Assembly (NCBI RefSeq): GCF_018991925.1
Contig: NW_024756809.1
Span: 78,942 to 142,941, forward strand
Origin: Homarus americanus
Taxonomy: Eukaryota > Arthropoda > Malacostraca > Decapoda > Nephropidae
Reading direction: 5' to 3'
Length of the DNA stretch: 64,000 nt
Below, piece by piece: positions 11,293-22,427 of the stretch (its first letter is position 1; each line of letters opens with the position of its first letter). Made by a program: the position numbers and the translations under genes. A model generated the notes under the pieces. The model did not search any database. It was not told the DNA's origin and worked only from the letters and a program-made list of their open reading frames with translations.

Positions 11293-11510
11293 TGTATATT
11301 TAAAGGTGTGAAAGGAATTATGAGAAAATGGTCGCTAATGGCAAAACTTGGTCCATTATCTGTTAAGTTCTTTACTATAGCGCTAAGTAAGTGGAGGTGG
11401 TGGGCGGTTCTTTCCCGGGGTAAAATGTTGTTCCGCCATTTTTTTACAACTCTTATTATTGTTATTATTTTTATTGTTACTACTACTGTACTACTATTTG
11501 AGATTGTTTA

Positions 11511-11540
11511 TTTATTTATTTATTTATTTATTTATTTTAT
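11511..11540. repeat. (TTTA)n microsatellite
   Basis: About seven TTTA units immediately upstream of a SINE copy. Confidence 0.95.
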
Positions 11541-11548
11541 TTAATTAT

Positions 11549-11740
11549 CCCTGGGTGCGATGGCCTAGTGAATTGAGCGCTCGCCTCCTGGTTCGATCCC
11601 GGGACATTCCCAGTCCAGTCGCGTGTAAATGGGTTGCGTGTAGTGTTGGCCACGCTGTCTCTGTGCTCACCGAGTGCTTAGTATGCAGTGTGCTGTATCC
11701 ACACCTTCCTAAACTGGCAGTCATGTCTCTGTGACCCAGT
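11549..11740 (+). mobile_element. tRNA-derived SINE, copy A
   Basis: The head resembles a tRNA (serine/leucine type): a pol III A box within GATGGCCTAGTGAATTGAGC at about 11559-11578 and a B box GGTTCGATCCC at 11590-11600. The body (GGCCACGCTGTCTCTGTGCTC, then CAGTGTGCTGTATCC) is shared with the copies at 22.1, 49.9 and 53.2 kb. It is not a tRNA gene because the acceptor stem does not close and the anticodon arm is degenerate. Confidence 0.82.
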
Positions 11741-11769
11741 TTGACTTTCTTTTTTTCACCTGGCTTGGT

Positions 11770-11772
<3 letters not shown>

Positions 11773-11811
<39 letters not shown>
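11773..11811. repeat. (GT)n microsatellite
   Basis: About 19 GT dinucleotides just 3' of SINE copy A. Confidence 0.97.
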
Positions 11812-11812
<1 letters not shown>

Positions 11813-13010
11813 TCTCTCAATAGAAGGATCTCCGCCAAACTGCATACACAGCTTTAGCATCACTCAAGGACGATACAAATTGATTTAATGGTCAGTAAGT
11901 CAAAGTTTGAGATCACTGACTGTACTCACTTGAATATCAGGCCCCGAACACAGTCTTGAGGTGGTGGACTAGTGTGTGGTTTCAGTCAGTCAGTCAGTCA
12001 GATACCACCATGCATGTTGATTGGGTTCTTTGTTAATCGACTTAGCTACAATATTGGATCCTGTTTGTGCCAAGTTTCTCAATAACCTGTTAAGTATTTT
12101 TATAAGTCTCTCTCTTATGTCATAAATCTCGGGAGTTTTCATAATGCCACAGCTTCATCACTCACACTACACCTTCTGTTTGTTAATCTGTTTGTACACC
12201 TTTTGATATTTTTAGTCAACAAATACGTTCAACATAACATAATTCTTCTGTGAACTTTTTTTGTGACATATATTTACAGAATAACTAGAATAATACTCAC
12301 ACATTTTTCAGTAAATTTCTATGATTTTTACTAGGATCGAGTCTTATGGCCTGTTCAAACATACCGGACATACATTGGTTTCAAAGTCAGCTTATATTAA
12401 ATGATTCAGTCAGCGTGATATTTTAGCCTTACTGTGGAGGTCAGTCGTCAGTGATCTGGATAACGTTTCTGGTAGCCGTCTGTCTGATGCTGGAGGAACC
12501 CGGGCAGGCAGCGGGCCTTCGGATTTTATGAATGGTGGTGTGTCGGACGCTGACCCTTCCATAGAGACGTCAGTGGTGTTTGTTTACAATATTTATTGTC
12601 CAGTTATTTATGATTATTGTAGACACTTGAGGAACTAACTTGATGTTTTGTTTAGTCAACGCATTTAGCCTTTTAAATCTGTCATACACGCTAACATAAA
12701 ATTGCGTCAGTTAAGTACACTAGCATTAAACCCTGCCATGAACACTAGCAATAAAATAGGAGCCCAAACAATAATTATTTGATGTTTTAAGATGGTTAAT
12801 ATTTTTTTTTATTGTGGTGAGGTAAAAAAAAAGGATTGAAGGAAGGCCCCAGGGAGGTCACCATCTCACAGCGCAACACGGAATCAATTTGTCAAACTTT
12901 TCCTTAATCCATTAGCGAAATGTTTTAAGAGTCGGCCCTCATGAAGCTGTATATTTTTATGGATTCGTACCCCTCAGGTCTGAACCCCAAGTGACATTGC
13001 CTGAGTAATG
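11812..13010. other. unique sequence
   Basis: About 1.2 kb with no recognised gene. CAGT repeats five times near 11985-12001. Confidence 0.5.
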
Positions 13011-13019
13011 ATCCCCATC

Positions 13020-13150
13020 TGAACTTGCCTCATGTCTGAACCCCTCTTGTAAAGCTGCCTGAAGTCCGAACCCCATACAAAGCTGCCTGAAGTCCGAACC
13101 CCATATAAAGCTGCCTGAAGTCCGAACCGATGTAACGCTGCTTGAGGTGT
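13020..13150. repeat. about 28-bp repeat, 4 copies
   Basis: Units AAGCTGCCTGAAGTCCGAAC followed by CCCATA. Diverged outer copies extend back to about 12975. Confidence 0.85.
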
Positions 13151-13304
13151 TGCCCCTAAGGTTATAACACCTGCATTATCTAACTATAGTTTGTGTGGTC
13201 TTTGATGTAGGTAATAATACTTGAAGATCTCTTAACGTGTTACCTAATGCTCCATTATTTCACTATGATTGTCTTCTCGGCTTTATCTGTGAACTTGGCT
13301 ATTT

Positions 13305-13325
13305 TACACACACACACACACACAC
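13305..13325. repeat. short (CA)n microsatellite
   Basis: About ten CA dinucleotides. Confidence 0.9.
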
Positions 13326-13366
13326 TCCCCTGGGGGTTTATTCCCTCGTTAAGCAGACTTTATAAT

Positions 13367-13367
<1 letters not shown>

Positions 13368-13399
<32 letters not shown>
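13368..13399. repeat. (CT)n microsatellite
   Basis: About 16 CT dinucleotides. Confidence 0.95.
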
Positions 13400-13402
<3 letters not shown>

Positions 13403-13405
13403 CCA

Positions 13406-13460
13406 AGGTCATTCTTATGAAATTTGGAGATCACTGGGTCAAAGGTCAAGGTCAGGGTCA
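13406..13460 (+). promoter_or_regulatory. cluster of AGGTCA-like half-sites
   Basis: AGGTCA at 13406-13411; then GGGTCA 13436-13441, AGGTCA 13443-13448, AGGTCA 13449-13454 and GGGTCA 13455-13460, all on the same strand. The spacings are 1, 0 and 0 bases. A direct repeat with 1-base spacing is the classic RXR/HNF4-type nuclear-receptor element. Whether it is functional is unknown; it may simply be the ancestor of the 28-bp array that follows. Confidence 0.4.
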
Positions 13461-13678
13461 ATGGTGCTGATAGAAATGTAATTTAAGTTTCCGAACCGTC
13501 ATTAAGATTTCCACTGAACGGGCGAGAACGATAGTGCATGCTGGCAGGTGTAGTGGGCGGGAGGTCCTTATTGATTTTACGAGCAACGAGTCATAGCTTA
13601 GCCGAACATGATTTTCTATTGAGGAGACGAACATTTTGCACTTGTACCAGAGGAGAGAATGTGTCATATTGATTTTAA

Positions 13679-13998
13679 GGTCACTTGGTCAAAAGGTCAT
13701 TATCGGGGTCACTTGGTCAAAAGGTCATTATCGGGGTCACTTGGTCAAAAGGTCATTATCGGGGTCACTTGGTCAAAAGGTCATTATCGGGGTCACTTGG
13801 TCAAAAGGTCATTATCGGGGTCACTTGGTCAAAAGGTCATTATTGGGGTCACTTGGTCAAAAGGTCATTATCGGGGTCACTTGGTCAAAAGGTCATTATC
13901 GGGGTCACTTGGTCAAAAGGTCATTATCGGGGTCACTTGGTCAAAAGGTCATTATCGGGGTCACTTGGTCAAAAAGTCATTATTGGGGTCACTTGGTC
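13679..13998. repeat. 28-bp minisatellite, about 11 copies, half-site rich
   Basis: Each unit holds GGGTCA, two bases, TGGTCA, two bases, AGGTCA, six bases. Copies are nearly identical (a few carry TATTGG or AAAAAGTCA). Because three units equal 84 bases, all three plus frames are open, which produces spurious 120-150-residue frames. Confidence 0.96.
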
Positions 13999-14570
13999 CT
14001 TTAGGATTTGGGGTCAAAATGTCAGAAATTTCGGTCACTGGAATAACAAAGAATACTGTCAGCTTATGGTCTCTACGTTACACTTCCAGTAGGGTAGACT
14101 ACAGGATATCTCACTAGGTAGAGAAAGGAAGAGAGAGAGACCACAGGGTTCTCTACTCACGTGAGGGTTTTTTTTGTTCTCTTACCATAGAGGAAAACAA
14201 CATCGCCTGGTGTGTATCGTGACACGTTATAAAAGCTACGAGAGTCATAAGTTTTTATAGTCAGCTGATGTGTTGTAGCGGTGGTTATTGTAGTGAAGAA
14301 ACTGTAAATATGACCGAATATTATGAGAAAAATCTGAGTCATTATATACGTTTGTGGTAAGAAATATCTAATGACAGGGAGGCACTTTAGTGAAATCAAA
14401 TAAACAGCATTGAAAGTTTATGGAAATACTATGTTTTTGTGTGTGTGTGTTGGTAGTGTGAGTCCAAACTGGTCCTCGTACGACCTAAAATATTAAACTG
14501 GGGACCTAAGATGACGGAGACGGAGTAGGTGGTGAAATATTACCTTTACCTGAGATGGATGGTGTGTTAG
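13999..14570. other. unique sequence
   Basis: Decayed half-site text (GGGGTCA, GGTCAC) continues to about 14038; after that nothing is recognised. Confidence 0.5.
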
Positions 14571-14579
14571 GGAGTGTGG

Positions 14580-14958
14580 CTCGTTACCTACACCTGCTGT
14601 ATATAGTGTGTGGGTGTGGCCCGTCACCTACACCTGCTGTATATAGTGTGTGGGTGTGGCCCGTCACCTACACCTGCTGTATATAGGGTGTGGCCCGTCA
14701 CCTACACGTGCTGTATATAGTGTGTGGGTGTGGCCCGTCACCTCCACCTGCTGTATATAGTGTGTGGGTGTGGCCCGTCACCTACATCTGCTGTATATAG
14801 TGTGTGGTGTGTCACCTACACCTGCTGTATATATCACCTACACCTGCTGTATATAGTGTGTGGGTGTGGCCCGTCACCTACACCTGCTGTATATAGTGTG
14901 TGGGTGTGGCCCGTCACCTACACCTACTGTATATAGTGTGTGGGTGTGGCCCGTCATA
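14580..14958. repeat. 40-bp minisatellite, about 9 copies
   Basis: Units CACCTACACCTGCTGTATAT followed by AGTGTGTGGGTGTGGCCCGT. Two units are internally deleted (near 14680 and 14815). Confidence 0.95.
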
Positions 14959-15156
14959 TTATAGGCGGCCAACCTTTACTTAACTCATTTTAGGGTTTTG
15001 TCCTCTGTAGTTAGTGTGTAGACAGTGACGTCACTAAAGTCAGTAACAATGAAGATGCTGAGAAAAGAGTGAGAATGAGAGATGAGATTATGATGAGGAA
15101 CGAAGTGAAATGAGAAAGAAATGAGATGAAGTTAATGGAGGATTGAGATAAACGAT

Positions 15157-15160
<4 letters not shown>

Positions 15161-15228
<68 letters not shown>
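15161..15228. repeat. (GA)n microsatellite
   Basis: About 34 GA dinucleotides. Confidence 0.97.
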
Positions 15229-15229
<1 letters not shown>

Positions 15230-15497
15230 GCAAAAGGCAATATTTTACTTTTTTTTTCTACATGTGGTGACTGCCGACTCGTTCACCTACGTGTGCTCTG
15301 ACTGCAGTTGTTGACAGGCTGGAAAATTATTCATCGATTTTCAAACTTTTTCCGAGTCATAAATTTATGGAGAAATCATATAATCTCCGGCTTTATCTGC
15401 CCTGAGAGTCCACCTAAAGAAACACAGTGAAGAAACCTCCCGGAAACTACGTGAAACATTCTTGGTCTTCCTTCATATAACTTGAGGAGGAACGTGT

Positions 15498-15500
<3 letters not shown>

Positions 15501-15551
<51 letters not shown>
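15501..15551. repeat. (CT)n microsatellite
   Basis: About 25 CT dinucleotides. Confidence 0.97.
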
Positions 15552-15555
<4 letters not shown>

Positions 15556-15634
15556 ACTTTAGATTGACTAAGCACCAGACAACCTAAATATCACCAAGAC
15601 ATAACGATATCACCAGGACCACAATCACCAAATT

Positions 15635-15655
15635 TGTGTGTGTGTGTGTGTGTGT
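15635..15655. repeat. short (GT)n microsatellite
   Basis: Ten GT dinucleotides, followed by a short GGGCA repeat. Confidence 0.92.
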
Positions 15656-15969
15656 GGACGAGGGCAGGGCAGGGCAGGGGGAGTCATCTTGTCACTTACC
15701 AAACACAGCAATTGGCCCCTCGTATCTGTGGATTCCCTTAAGCTTTTATAATAATTCACCTACAGTACATTTTTTTTCTATTAGCGAAGTGGACGAAGGA
15801 AATGTGATTCTCTGGTTGTTATTGAAAGGTTGTACTGAGGTCACTTAAGTTGTTGTTTTATAAGTGGTGGGATAGTTAAGTGGTGTTATTGTTTTTAATT
15901 GAGGACTAGGCCTGTAGAATAGCAGGTATAGGTTCTCACGAGCGGGAAGTTCCTTATTGCCAAGCGTTG

Positions 15970-16295
15970 GTTCATATGCCAAGGCTGTCGTTCACGTTGA
16001 TTGGCTGGGGTTCATTTAGCCAAGATAGTGGTTCATATGGTCAAGATAGTGGTTCATATAGCCAAGATAGTGGTTCATATGGTCAAGATAGTGGTTCATA
16101 TGGTCAAGATAGTGGTTCATATGGCCAAGATAGTGGTTCATATAGCCAAGACGGTGGTTTACATAGCCAAGACTCTTTCACATAGCGAAGACAGTGGTTC
16201 ACATAGCCAAGACAGTGGTTTACATAGCCAAAACTGTTCCACATAACCGAGACTTTTCCACATAGCCTAGAGACAGTGGTTCACATAGCCAAGAC
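15970..16295. repeat. 21-bp minisatellite, about 15 copies
   Basis: Units GGTTCATATGGTCAAGATAGT with CATAGCCAAGA variants. One frame would read as repeated SGSYGQD, superficially like an FET-type prion-like domain, but the period alone explains it and no host gene context is present. Confidence 0.93.
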
Positions 16296-16322
16296 AGTAA
16301 GTGGTTAAGGAACATTTTCAGC

Positions 16323-16372
16323 TACCTGTCTATATGTACGACCTATCCGGACAGGTCGTACATAGACAGGTA
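16323..16372. other. 22-bp stem-loop
   Basis: The left arm 16323-16344 (TACCTGTCTATATGTACGACCT) pairs with the right arm 16353-16372 with one 2-nt bulge, around an 8-nt loop. Confidence 0.85.
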
Positions 16373-17270
16373 AAGCCTCGATCCAAATATTATTTTGTGA
16401 CTGTAAACATAGATTGACTTTTTTTTTTGGGTTACATGTGGGAGTGACGGCTTGAGCTCTCAGCAGTTGATATCCCTCTTGGCCTGATGCCCGGCGCCCG
16501 TGTTTGTAAATACCAGGAATACAGTGAGGCGTAAATGGTCTAACTGAGGTGGAATATGAATTTACACGTGTTATGGTATACTTATGTACAGTAGGAAAGT
16601 AAATGCTTGTGAACGTTTACCAAGGGATATGTATGTATGTATGTATGTATGTATGAGCCAACTGTGTCATGTTGTGTGATAATCTTTACTGATAACGTCG
16701 GTGAAGACTTTATCTGCTTTATATTTGAATGTTTATTTTTCGTTGGATTTAAAACACGATTATATATTTTTTTTTATGAAGTTAAAGTAGATTAATACAT
16801 TATGAATGTTGTAAAATGTAATTAGTACTGCACTTTGATATATATTTTTCGTATTTATTTGTTAATTTTACCATAGCACTTTTTTTTGTCGTGACTTAAA
16901 AATTTTAGTTAATTTTTACCGTAACACACAAATGGTAGGTAGTTTCATCATAACAAATAATTTTTTTTATTTATTTGTCGCAAAACAAAACAAAATTTGT
17001 TTAATTGTCGTAAAACAAAAAAAAGTCTTAAAACATAAAAATGTAGTTTATTTGTCGAAAACATAAACAAAATTAGTTTATTTGTCGTTACACACATACA
17101 AATATACAGGAGAAATTTACAAGAGGACTCCCTGTAGCGACCTGTGACGAAAGGGTGATGTGTGTTGAGACTCCGAGACGTGAGGGGACATTAAGGGTAT
17201 TTACTGTGCTCTCCTCCACCAGGTAATATGTGTTTTGAGGTGGAGGAGTTGACTCGATGCCATCTATCAG
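16373..17270. other. unique AT-rich sequence
   Basis: No gene recognised. Holds (GTAT)n at about 16628-16653 and a loosely repeated TAGTTTATTTGTCG-type segment at 16850-17090. Confidence 0.5.
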
Positions 17271-17273
17271 GGA

Positions 17274-17596
17274 CCCCATCACCACCATCATCACCACCAT
17301 CATCACCACCATCACTTATTACCACCATCATCACTACCATTACATACTACCACCATCATCACAATCACCACTACCACCATCACTACTATCACCATCATCA
17401 CAACACAACCACCACCACCACCACTACTACCATTACCACCCTATCACAGTCAACACCACCACTATTAGAACCACCACCACAGCCACCACCACCATTACAT
17501 TAACCACCGCAGTCACCACCCTCAACATTACAATTACCACCACCATTACAATCACCACCAGTCACCACCACTATCACCACCACCACCACCACTAGC
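17274..17596. repeat. (ACC/ATC) trinucleotide-rich array
   Basis: Long imperfect run of CACCAT, CACCAC and TACCAT units. It gives histidine/threonine-rich frames that I do not regard as genes. Confidence 0.92.
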
Positions 17597-17636
17597 ACCA
17601 AGACTGTGACAACTTTTTTGCCTAAACCAAACTTAT

Positions 17637-17810
17637 ACTTAGAGATGTGAGTTATACTTAGAGATGTGAGTTATACTTAGAGATGTGAGTAATACTTAGA
17701 GATGTGAGTTATACTTAGAGATGTGAGTAATACTTAGAGATGTGAGTAATACTTAGAGATGTGAGTAATACTTAGAGATGTGAGTTATACTTAGAGATGT
17801 GAATAATCTT
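17637..17810. repeat. 19-bp minisatellite, 9 copies
   Basis: Units TACTTAGAGATGTGAGTTA with a TTA/TAA alternation at the end. Confidence 0.96.
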
Positions 17811-18007
17811 GGTAATGTGAAGCAGGAAGGAGGGAGGAATTATTAAGTGAATATAAGTCATCAAACTCACTCATTATACTGTACACGTTGTTGAATGATG
17901 CTCGACAAGTTTTTATTTATATTTTTTTAATAATGGTGATAATAATAATTGTGTTGATTTAATTTTGTTCCCGAAATTTTAAGGGGTATAGTATTATTAC
18001 CTCTGTT

Positions 18008-18242
18008 CGTTCGTGTATTTGTCTCTCCTTCTGTCCGTCCGTACGTCCATACGTTTGCTCTTCCGTCCGTCCGTTTGCCCTTCCGTCCGTCCGTCCGTCT
18101 CTCCTTCCTTCCGTCCGTCCGTCCGTCCGTCCGTCTCTCCATCTCTCCTTCCGTCCGTCTTTCCTTCCGTCCGTCCGTCCGTCCGTCCGTCTTTCCGTCC
18201 GTCCGTCCGTCTTTTCTTCCGTCCGTCTCTCCGTTTGTTCTT
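18008..18242. repeat. (GTCC)n-based tetranucleotide array
   Basis: Imperfect CCGT units mixed with TTCC and CTCC, reading as RPSV repeats on one strand and RTDG on the other. Confidence 0.94.
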
Positions 18243-18700
18243 CAGCTCGAGCGCCTTGTGTGTTCTGCAACGTCCATAACTTTGTCAAACGGTGTTGGTA
18301 TTTCAGTGGAACTATAGAGTAGAGGTCTGTGATGTAATGAGGTGGGGGGGTCGTTTACTATCTGCAATGATGACTTGATAAGGTGGAACGATCAGGATAC
18401 TACATTATGTCAGAGGTGAAAGTGACAGACAAGGTTGAACGATTGAAGATGACACAGCAGTTAGTCGTCTCAGGGTGTCATCTCTCACTGTCATGTCACC
18501 CCCCCCTCCCCCGTCGTTAGATTAATACCATGACGCATATATTAACTTGTAAGATAAATAATACAGGTTGATGTTGGTTTAAATAATGTCATTCTCTTTA
18601 CCCTCAAGGAACATCTTACCTTTGTATTGGTTGTGATTCAGGTAAATGTAATTGTCACAGTTAGGTAGGTTGGATTATGATGCTGTCACTGGAGGGAGCT
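18243..18700. other. unique sequence
   Basis: No gene recognised. Contains GATTCAG|GTAAAT near 18635, a weak splice-like string. Confidence 0.45.
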
Positions 18701-18705
18701 GATGT

Positions 18706-18769
18706 TCTTCCTTCCTTCCTTCCTTCTCGCCCATCAACCACCCTTTCCATCACACGACACACATTCACA

Positions 18770-18801
<32 letters not shown>

Positions 18802-18985
18802 ATCCATTCTTTCTCCCATAAATCTCCCTTTCTCACAAACTCCCTCCCACCCCTTATTCTCCCTTCCCTCACTCTCATCACTCTCCTTCCCTCCCATCGC
18901 CCCCCTCCCCCCATAACTCCCCATCCCACCCATCACCCACCTACACACCCATCACCCACTCACCCTTCTCCCACACACACACAGG
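18706..18985. repeat. pyrimidine-rich tract with (TTCC)n and (CT)n
   Basis: (TTCC)n at about 18708-18726, (CT)n at 18769-18797, then simple C/T-rich sequence with CCCATCACCC units up to about 18960. Confidence 0.85.
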
Positions 18986-19208
18986 GCAGGGTTGAGACTG
19001 CTCGTCCTTCATGGGAGATATATCAAGATCTTGAACCAAAGTTTAAATTGGAAGATAATTCTTAAGGGTATTAATAGAGGCAGAGTTTGAGTACGAATAT
19101 AGATCTGGAAAAAAAAATTAGTATAGTCTCCCCTGGGCAGCTGACTCGAGGGGCTTTAATATAATGATGATGATGAAAACTCTGGCGTGAAATTACAACG
19201 ATTTGCTG

Positions 19209-19209
19209 T

Positions 19210-19255
<46 letters not shown>
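19209..19255. repeat. (GT)n microsatellite
   Basis: About 23 GT dinucleotides. Confidence 0.97.
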
Positions 19256-19256
<1 letters not shown>

Positions 19257-19579
19257 TCGTCGTCAAGAAGAACGTGTATTATATAGAACGAAACCTTAAG
19301 ATATTTTTTACATTAAGCTCAGCACATTCTTAGCAGATACTGAGAAGATATAGTGAAGGTTTTGGTTTTAGGATTAGTTTAAAAAATTATCAGGTTTTAT
19401 TCAGTATATTGTTTACTGAATGTTATTGAGAAATTAGTGTAGAACTTGTTAGGGAAATGTGTATTGTGTGTTTGTTGTTATTGAGAAATGTAAAACAAAT
19501 ACATGGATAATAGTTTGGGGAATTTGTTATGAGTCATTAGATACAGAATGGTTATAAAGTTGGAGTGTATTGATGGAAG
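19256..19579. other. unique AT-rich sequence
   Basis: Nothing recognised. Confidence 0.5.
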
Positions 19580-19581
19580 TG

Positions 19582-19690
19582 AGGTTAGGTTAGTTTAGGT
19601 TAGAGTAGATTAGATTAGGTTAGGTTAGGTTAGTTTAGGTTAGGTTAGATTAGATTAGGTTAGGTAAGGTTTGGTTAGATTAGGTTATGG
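19582..19690 (+). repeat. interstitial TTAGG telomere-like block
   Basis: Runs of GGTTAGGTTAGG with TTAGTTTAGG, TTAGATTAGA variants. TTAGG is the ancestral arthropod telomere repeat; a degenerate internal copy is the simplest reading, although simple-sequence decay could give the same pattern. Confidence 0.7.
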
Positions 19691-20021
19691 TAAAAAAAAT
19701 TGAACATTTATTAGAATTCTACGTTATATAGTTATTAGAAATATTAAAAACATCAGTGCAATGTTACTTTTCCATCACTCTGTAGAAACTAAGGAGATAT
19801 TTACCATCAAAATCCTCACATGATGAAAGGATAATGGGAAGAAAATGAGCTGAGAAAGTTTTTTGTTATGGTTTTAAAAAATAGCGGAGTGACTTAGTTT
19901 TTTTCCTATTTTTTTTCTTCGCGATTATTACACATACACCAAGGAAGAACTCTGTAGGTGAAGAGTAAAAAGTGTGCCTACGATTAGTACCTATGTTAGT
20001 CAGAGTTAATCTAGGGCTTCG

Positions 20022-20156
20022 TACAGTCGGGGGCAAGAGTTTTCTACCGCCCAAAATGAAGCAGCATCGACCCCAACACTCAAGGTAAGTCAGTTCGGAG
20101 ACTCATTCACGTGACTCAGTTTTACGACGGAGAGCGAACTTTTGTCCCCGACTGTA
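20022..20156. mobile_element. 131-bp Tc1/mariner-like MITE
   Basis: Inverted termini begin CAGTCGGGGGCAAGAGTT at 20024 and, on the other strand, CAGTCGGGGACAAAAGTT ending at 20154. Both ends are flanked by TA (20022-20023, 20155-20156), the mariner-superfamily target. The interior is too short to code. Confidence 0.85.
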
Positions 20157-20239
20157 CCTGATCCAGGCTCCAGGTGACGAACATTGACGCCCATAGCACA
20201 CCTCGTCAACACTATAACATGTTTAAGTGATGTTTTTAA

Positions 20240-20456
20240 GGTTATATGACATGATATACACAGGGGAATGAATAGGTTATATGACATGATATACACAGGG
20301 GAATGAATAGGTTATATGACATGATATACACGGGAATGAATTATATGACATGATATACATAGGGGAATGAATAGGTTATATGACATGATATACACAGGGG
20401 AATGAATTATATGACATGATATACATAGGGGAATGAATAGCTTACATGACATGATA
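20240..20456. repeat. 35-bp minisatellite, about 6 copies
   Basis: Units GGTTATATGACATGATATAC followed by ACAGGGGAATGAATA; two copies lack the terminal AGGTT-type segment. Confidence 0.95.
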
Positions 20457-21220
20457 TGCGATTCAAGAGAGCAATAAGTCCAACATTAATCAAAATACTT
20501 GGAGTAAGAGTGAGCGAGAAGGACCCGGCAGGCAAGATACTGCGACAGACAGAGAAACCCATCTCCAGTATGTGGGGTTGCCAAGCCTTACAACACAATA
20601 CGTAACTTCCCTCAATGTGATTAAGTTTTCATATCCAAATACAACGAACAACAGAAATGACAAAAGAAGGTCATATTAAGCGGATAAAAATAAACAAATA
20701 TTTATGTAGGACAGGGAAAATGTGATGTGGTAGTTATGCATGCATCTTGGGAAGCAGCTCAAATATGTCAGGATATTTTAATAAAGACGAGATATTATTG
20801 GTGAGCAGAGCAATGTTCGTCTGGGGTATTTATGAGGTAATATTTTGTAGTGTCACTTATACTTGGTGTTGCTGGGGGTTCTGGTGTGTGTCCCAACCTA
20901 ACGCCGTCGTCCCGAGAACACCTACTCACCGTGAAGATAACGTCGTACTGGTCACTTTTGGTCAGCTTATCTTGTGCTAACGGTAAGCACTGGAACGCTG
21001 GGTAGACATTCTCAATATTGGTCGACCACACGAGCGTGTGGTGGGCAAACACTCCATCCTCAGGCTACACTGATGTCCCAGTTGGTGACATTCGACATTT
21101 TCGCCACTGCTGAACCGCAGGTTGGACCTCCAGCATTCACTGTACACCTCCTCTTATATGTAAAAGAAAGATGCAGCAGTGGCCGGGTCCACAGGGCTCC
21201 CTTATGATAGAGCGGACGGG
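20457..21220. other. unique sequence
   Basis: No gene recognised. A small stem CCACAC-GAGC-GTGTGG sits near 21029-21044. Confidence 0.5.
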
Positions 21221-21225
21221 TGTTA

Positions 21226-21336
21226 AGGGAACGTCAGCTTAAGGGAACGTCAGCTTAAGGGAACGTCAACTTAAGGGAACGTCAACTTAAGGGAACGTCC
21301 GTTTAAGTTGACGTCCCCTTAAGCCGACGTCCCCTT
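21226..21336. repeat. 16-bp repeat with a terminal inversion
   Basis: Four to five direct units TTAAGGGAACGTCAGC/AAC are followed by two units in the opposite orientation (TTTAAGTTGACGTCCCC, TTAAGCCGACGTCCCC). The array therefore folds back on itself. Confidence 0.9.
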
Positions 21337-22070
21337 CCTTGGTGATATTCCTTTGCTGACGTTCCCTGAAGCAGCTTTCATAGTCCTCCACCACTGTTGT
21401 CACCTCCTCCCTTCACCACTTCTTCACGTGTTAACTAGTGTGTCTCGCCTCCCCGTCGAGTTTGTAAAGCTGTACTGTCCTCTCCTGCAGCAGTTCCTGA
21501 GTCGACACTTGATCTTAAAGTATAATATTCTGTGTTGCTCTAAAATTTCAGATTTCTGTTGGTTCATATCCCAGTGTTCAGTTTTTGTTCAACTCACGAG
21601 TAAAATTGGATGTGATTTATGTTACTGATCACCGCCTGTTCATTCCTGCTCACTGTGGGGTTAAAATGTCATATTTGTGGAGTTTATCACTAAAAAAGAT
21701 TTCCATTATAATTATCGGTTTCATAATTACACGCTGAAACGATTACTAAAGGTCAGGTGTTATCAAGGTAAGAAGAATTAATCGGAAACTATGTAAGATA
21801 ACCCCAGTATGTGTCCCAGTTAATGTGGCGTAACTCTGAAGTTATGACACAACCTGGAACTATTGATGATGTTGTCAAACTGCAGCCACACCTGCCTGGG
21901 GGCTGGGCAGCACTGTGTTTAACTTAAATGTTGAGTGAAATTTATTATTGAAATTATGAATTTTAGATGCAAATGAATCTTACGATTTTGGAGGATGAAA
22001 GTGTGTTTGTGTATAATTATAAAGTTTAAATCTTGCATATAAGAGGAAGTGCGAGGTGTGCATAATGGAC
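21337..22070. other. unique sequence
   Basis: No gene recognised. A CATATAAGAGG string lies at about 22035. Confidence 0.45.
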
Positions 22071-22071
22071 T

Positions 22072-22271
22072 CGGTGTGAGATGGTGGATACGGATCACAC
22101 GGGGACAAGGAGACACAGCGTGGCCGGTACTGCACTCGACCACCTCCACTTTGCCATGTGTGAAAGTTAATCACCCATTTAAACCTCGTTGGAACTGGAA
22201 TGCCCCGGGATCGAATCAACAGCCTTTAGGAGAGGGAGTGAGCATTGTATACACTCGACAGCCCGCACCCT
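22072..22271 (-). mobile_element. tRNA-derived SINE, copy B
   Basis: On the minus strand it starts CAGGGTGCGGGCTGTCGAGT near 22271, has A-box-like text (GTCGAGTGTATACAATGCTC), a B box GATTCGATCCC at 22207-22217 and the family body (CGAGTGCAGTACCGGCCACG, then GTATCCACCATCTC). It aligns by eye along its length with copies A and C. Confidence 0.82.
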
Positions 22272-22427
22272 GTAAATCACTAAACAAGAAACAAACGGTG
22301 TAACTCTCCCATTAACGGTGAATTGAAATGCACAAGTGACTTTTGACGAGTTGTTTTGATGACAAGTGAAACAGAAATGATTTAGAGAAGAGTTGGTGTT
22401 ATCTCAGAGGATTTTAAGTGTTGCTAA

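Noticed and set aside
11549..11620. A functional tRNA gene
   Set aside because: Pol III boxes are present but the stems do not close and the sequence continues into a body shared with other dispersed copies, so it is a SINE.
13636..14117. Three overlapping frames of 120-150 codons
   Set aside because: They come from the 28-bp array, whose three-unit length is 84 bases.
15967..16246. SYGQDSG repeats resembling a FUS/EWS-like low-complexity domain
   Set aside because: The 21-bp DNA repeat explains it; no promoter, exon structure or flanking domain is present.
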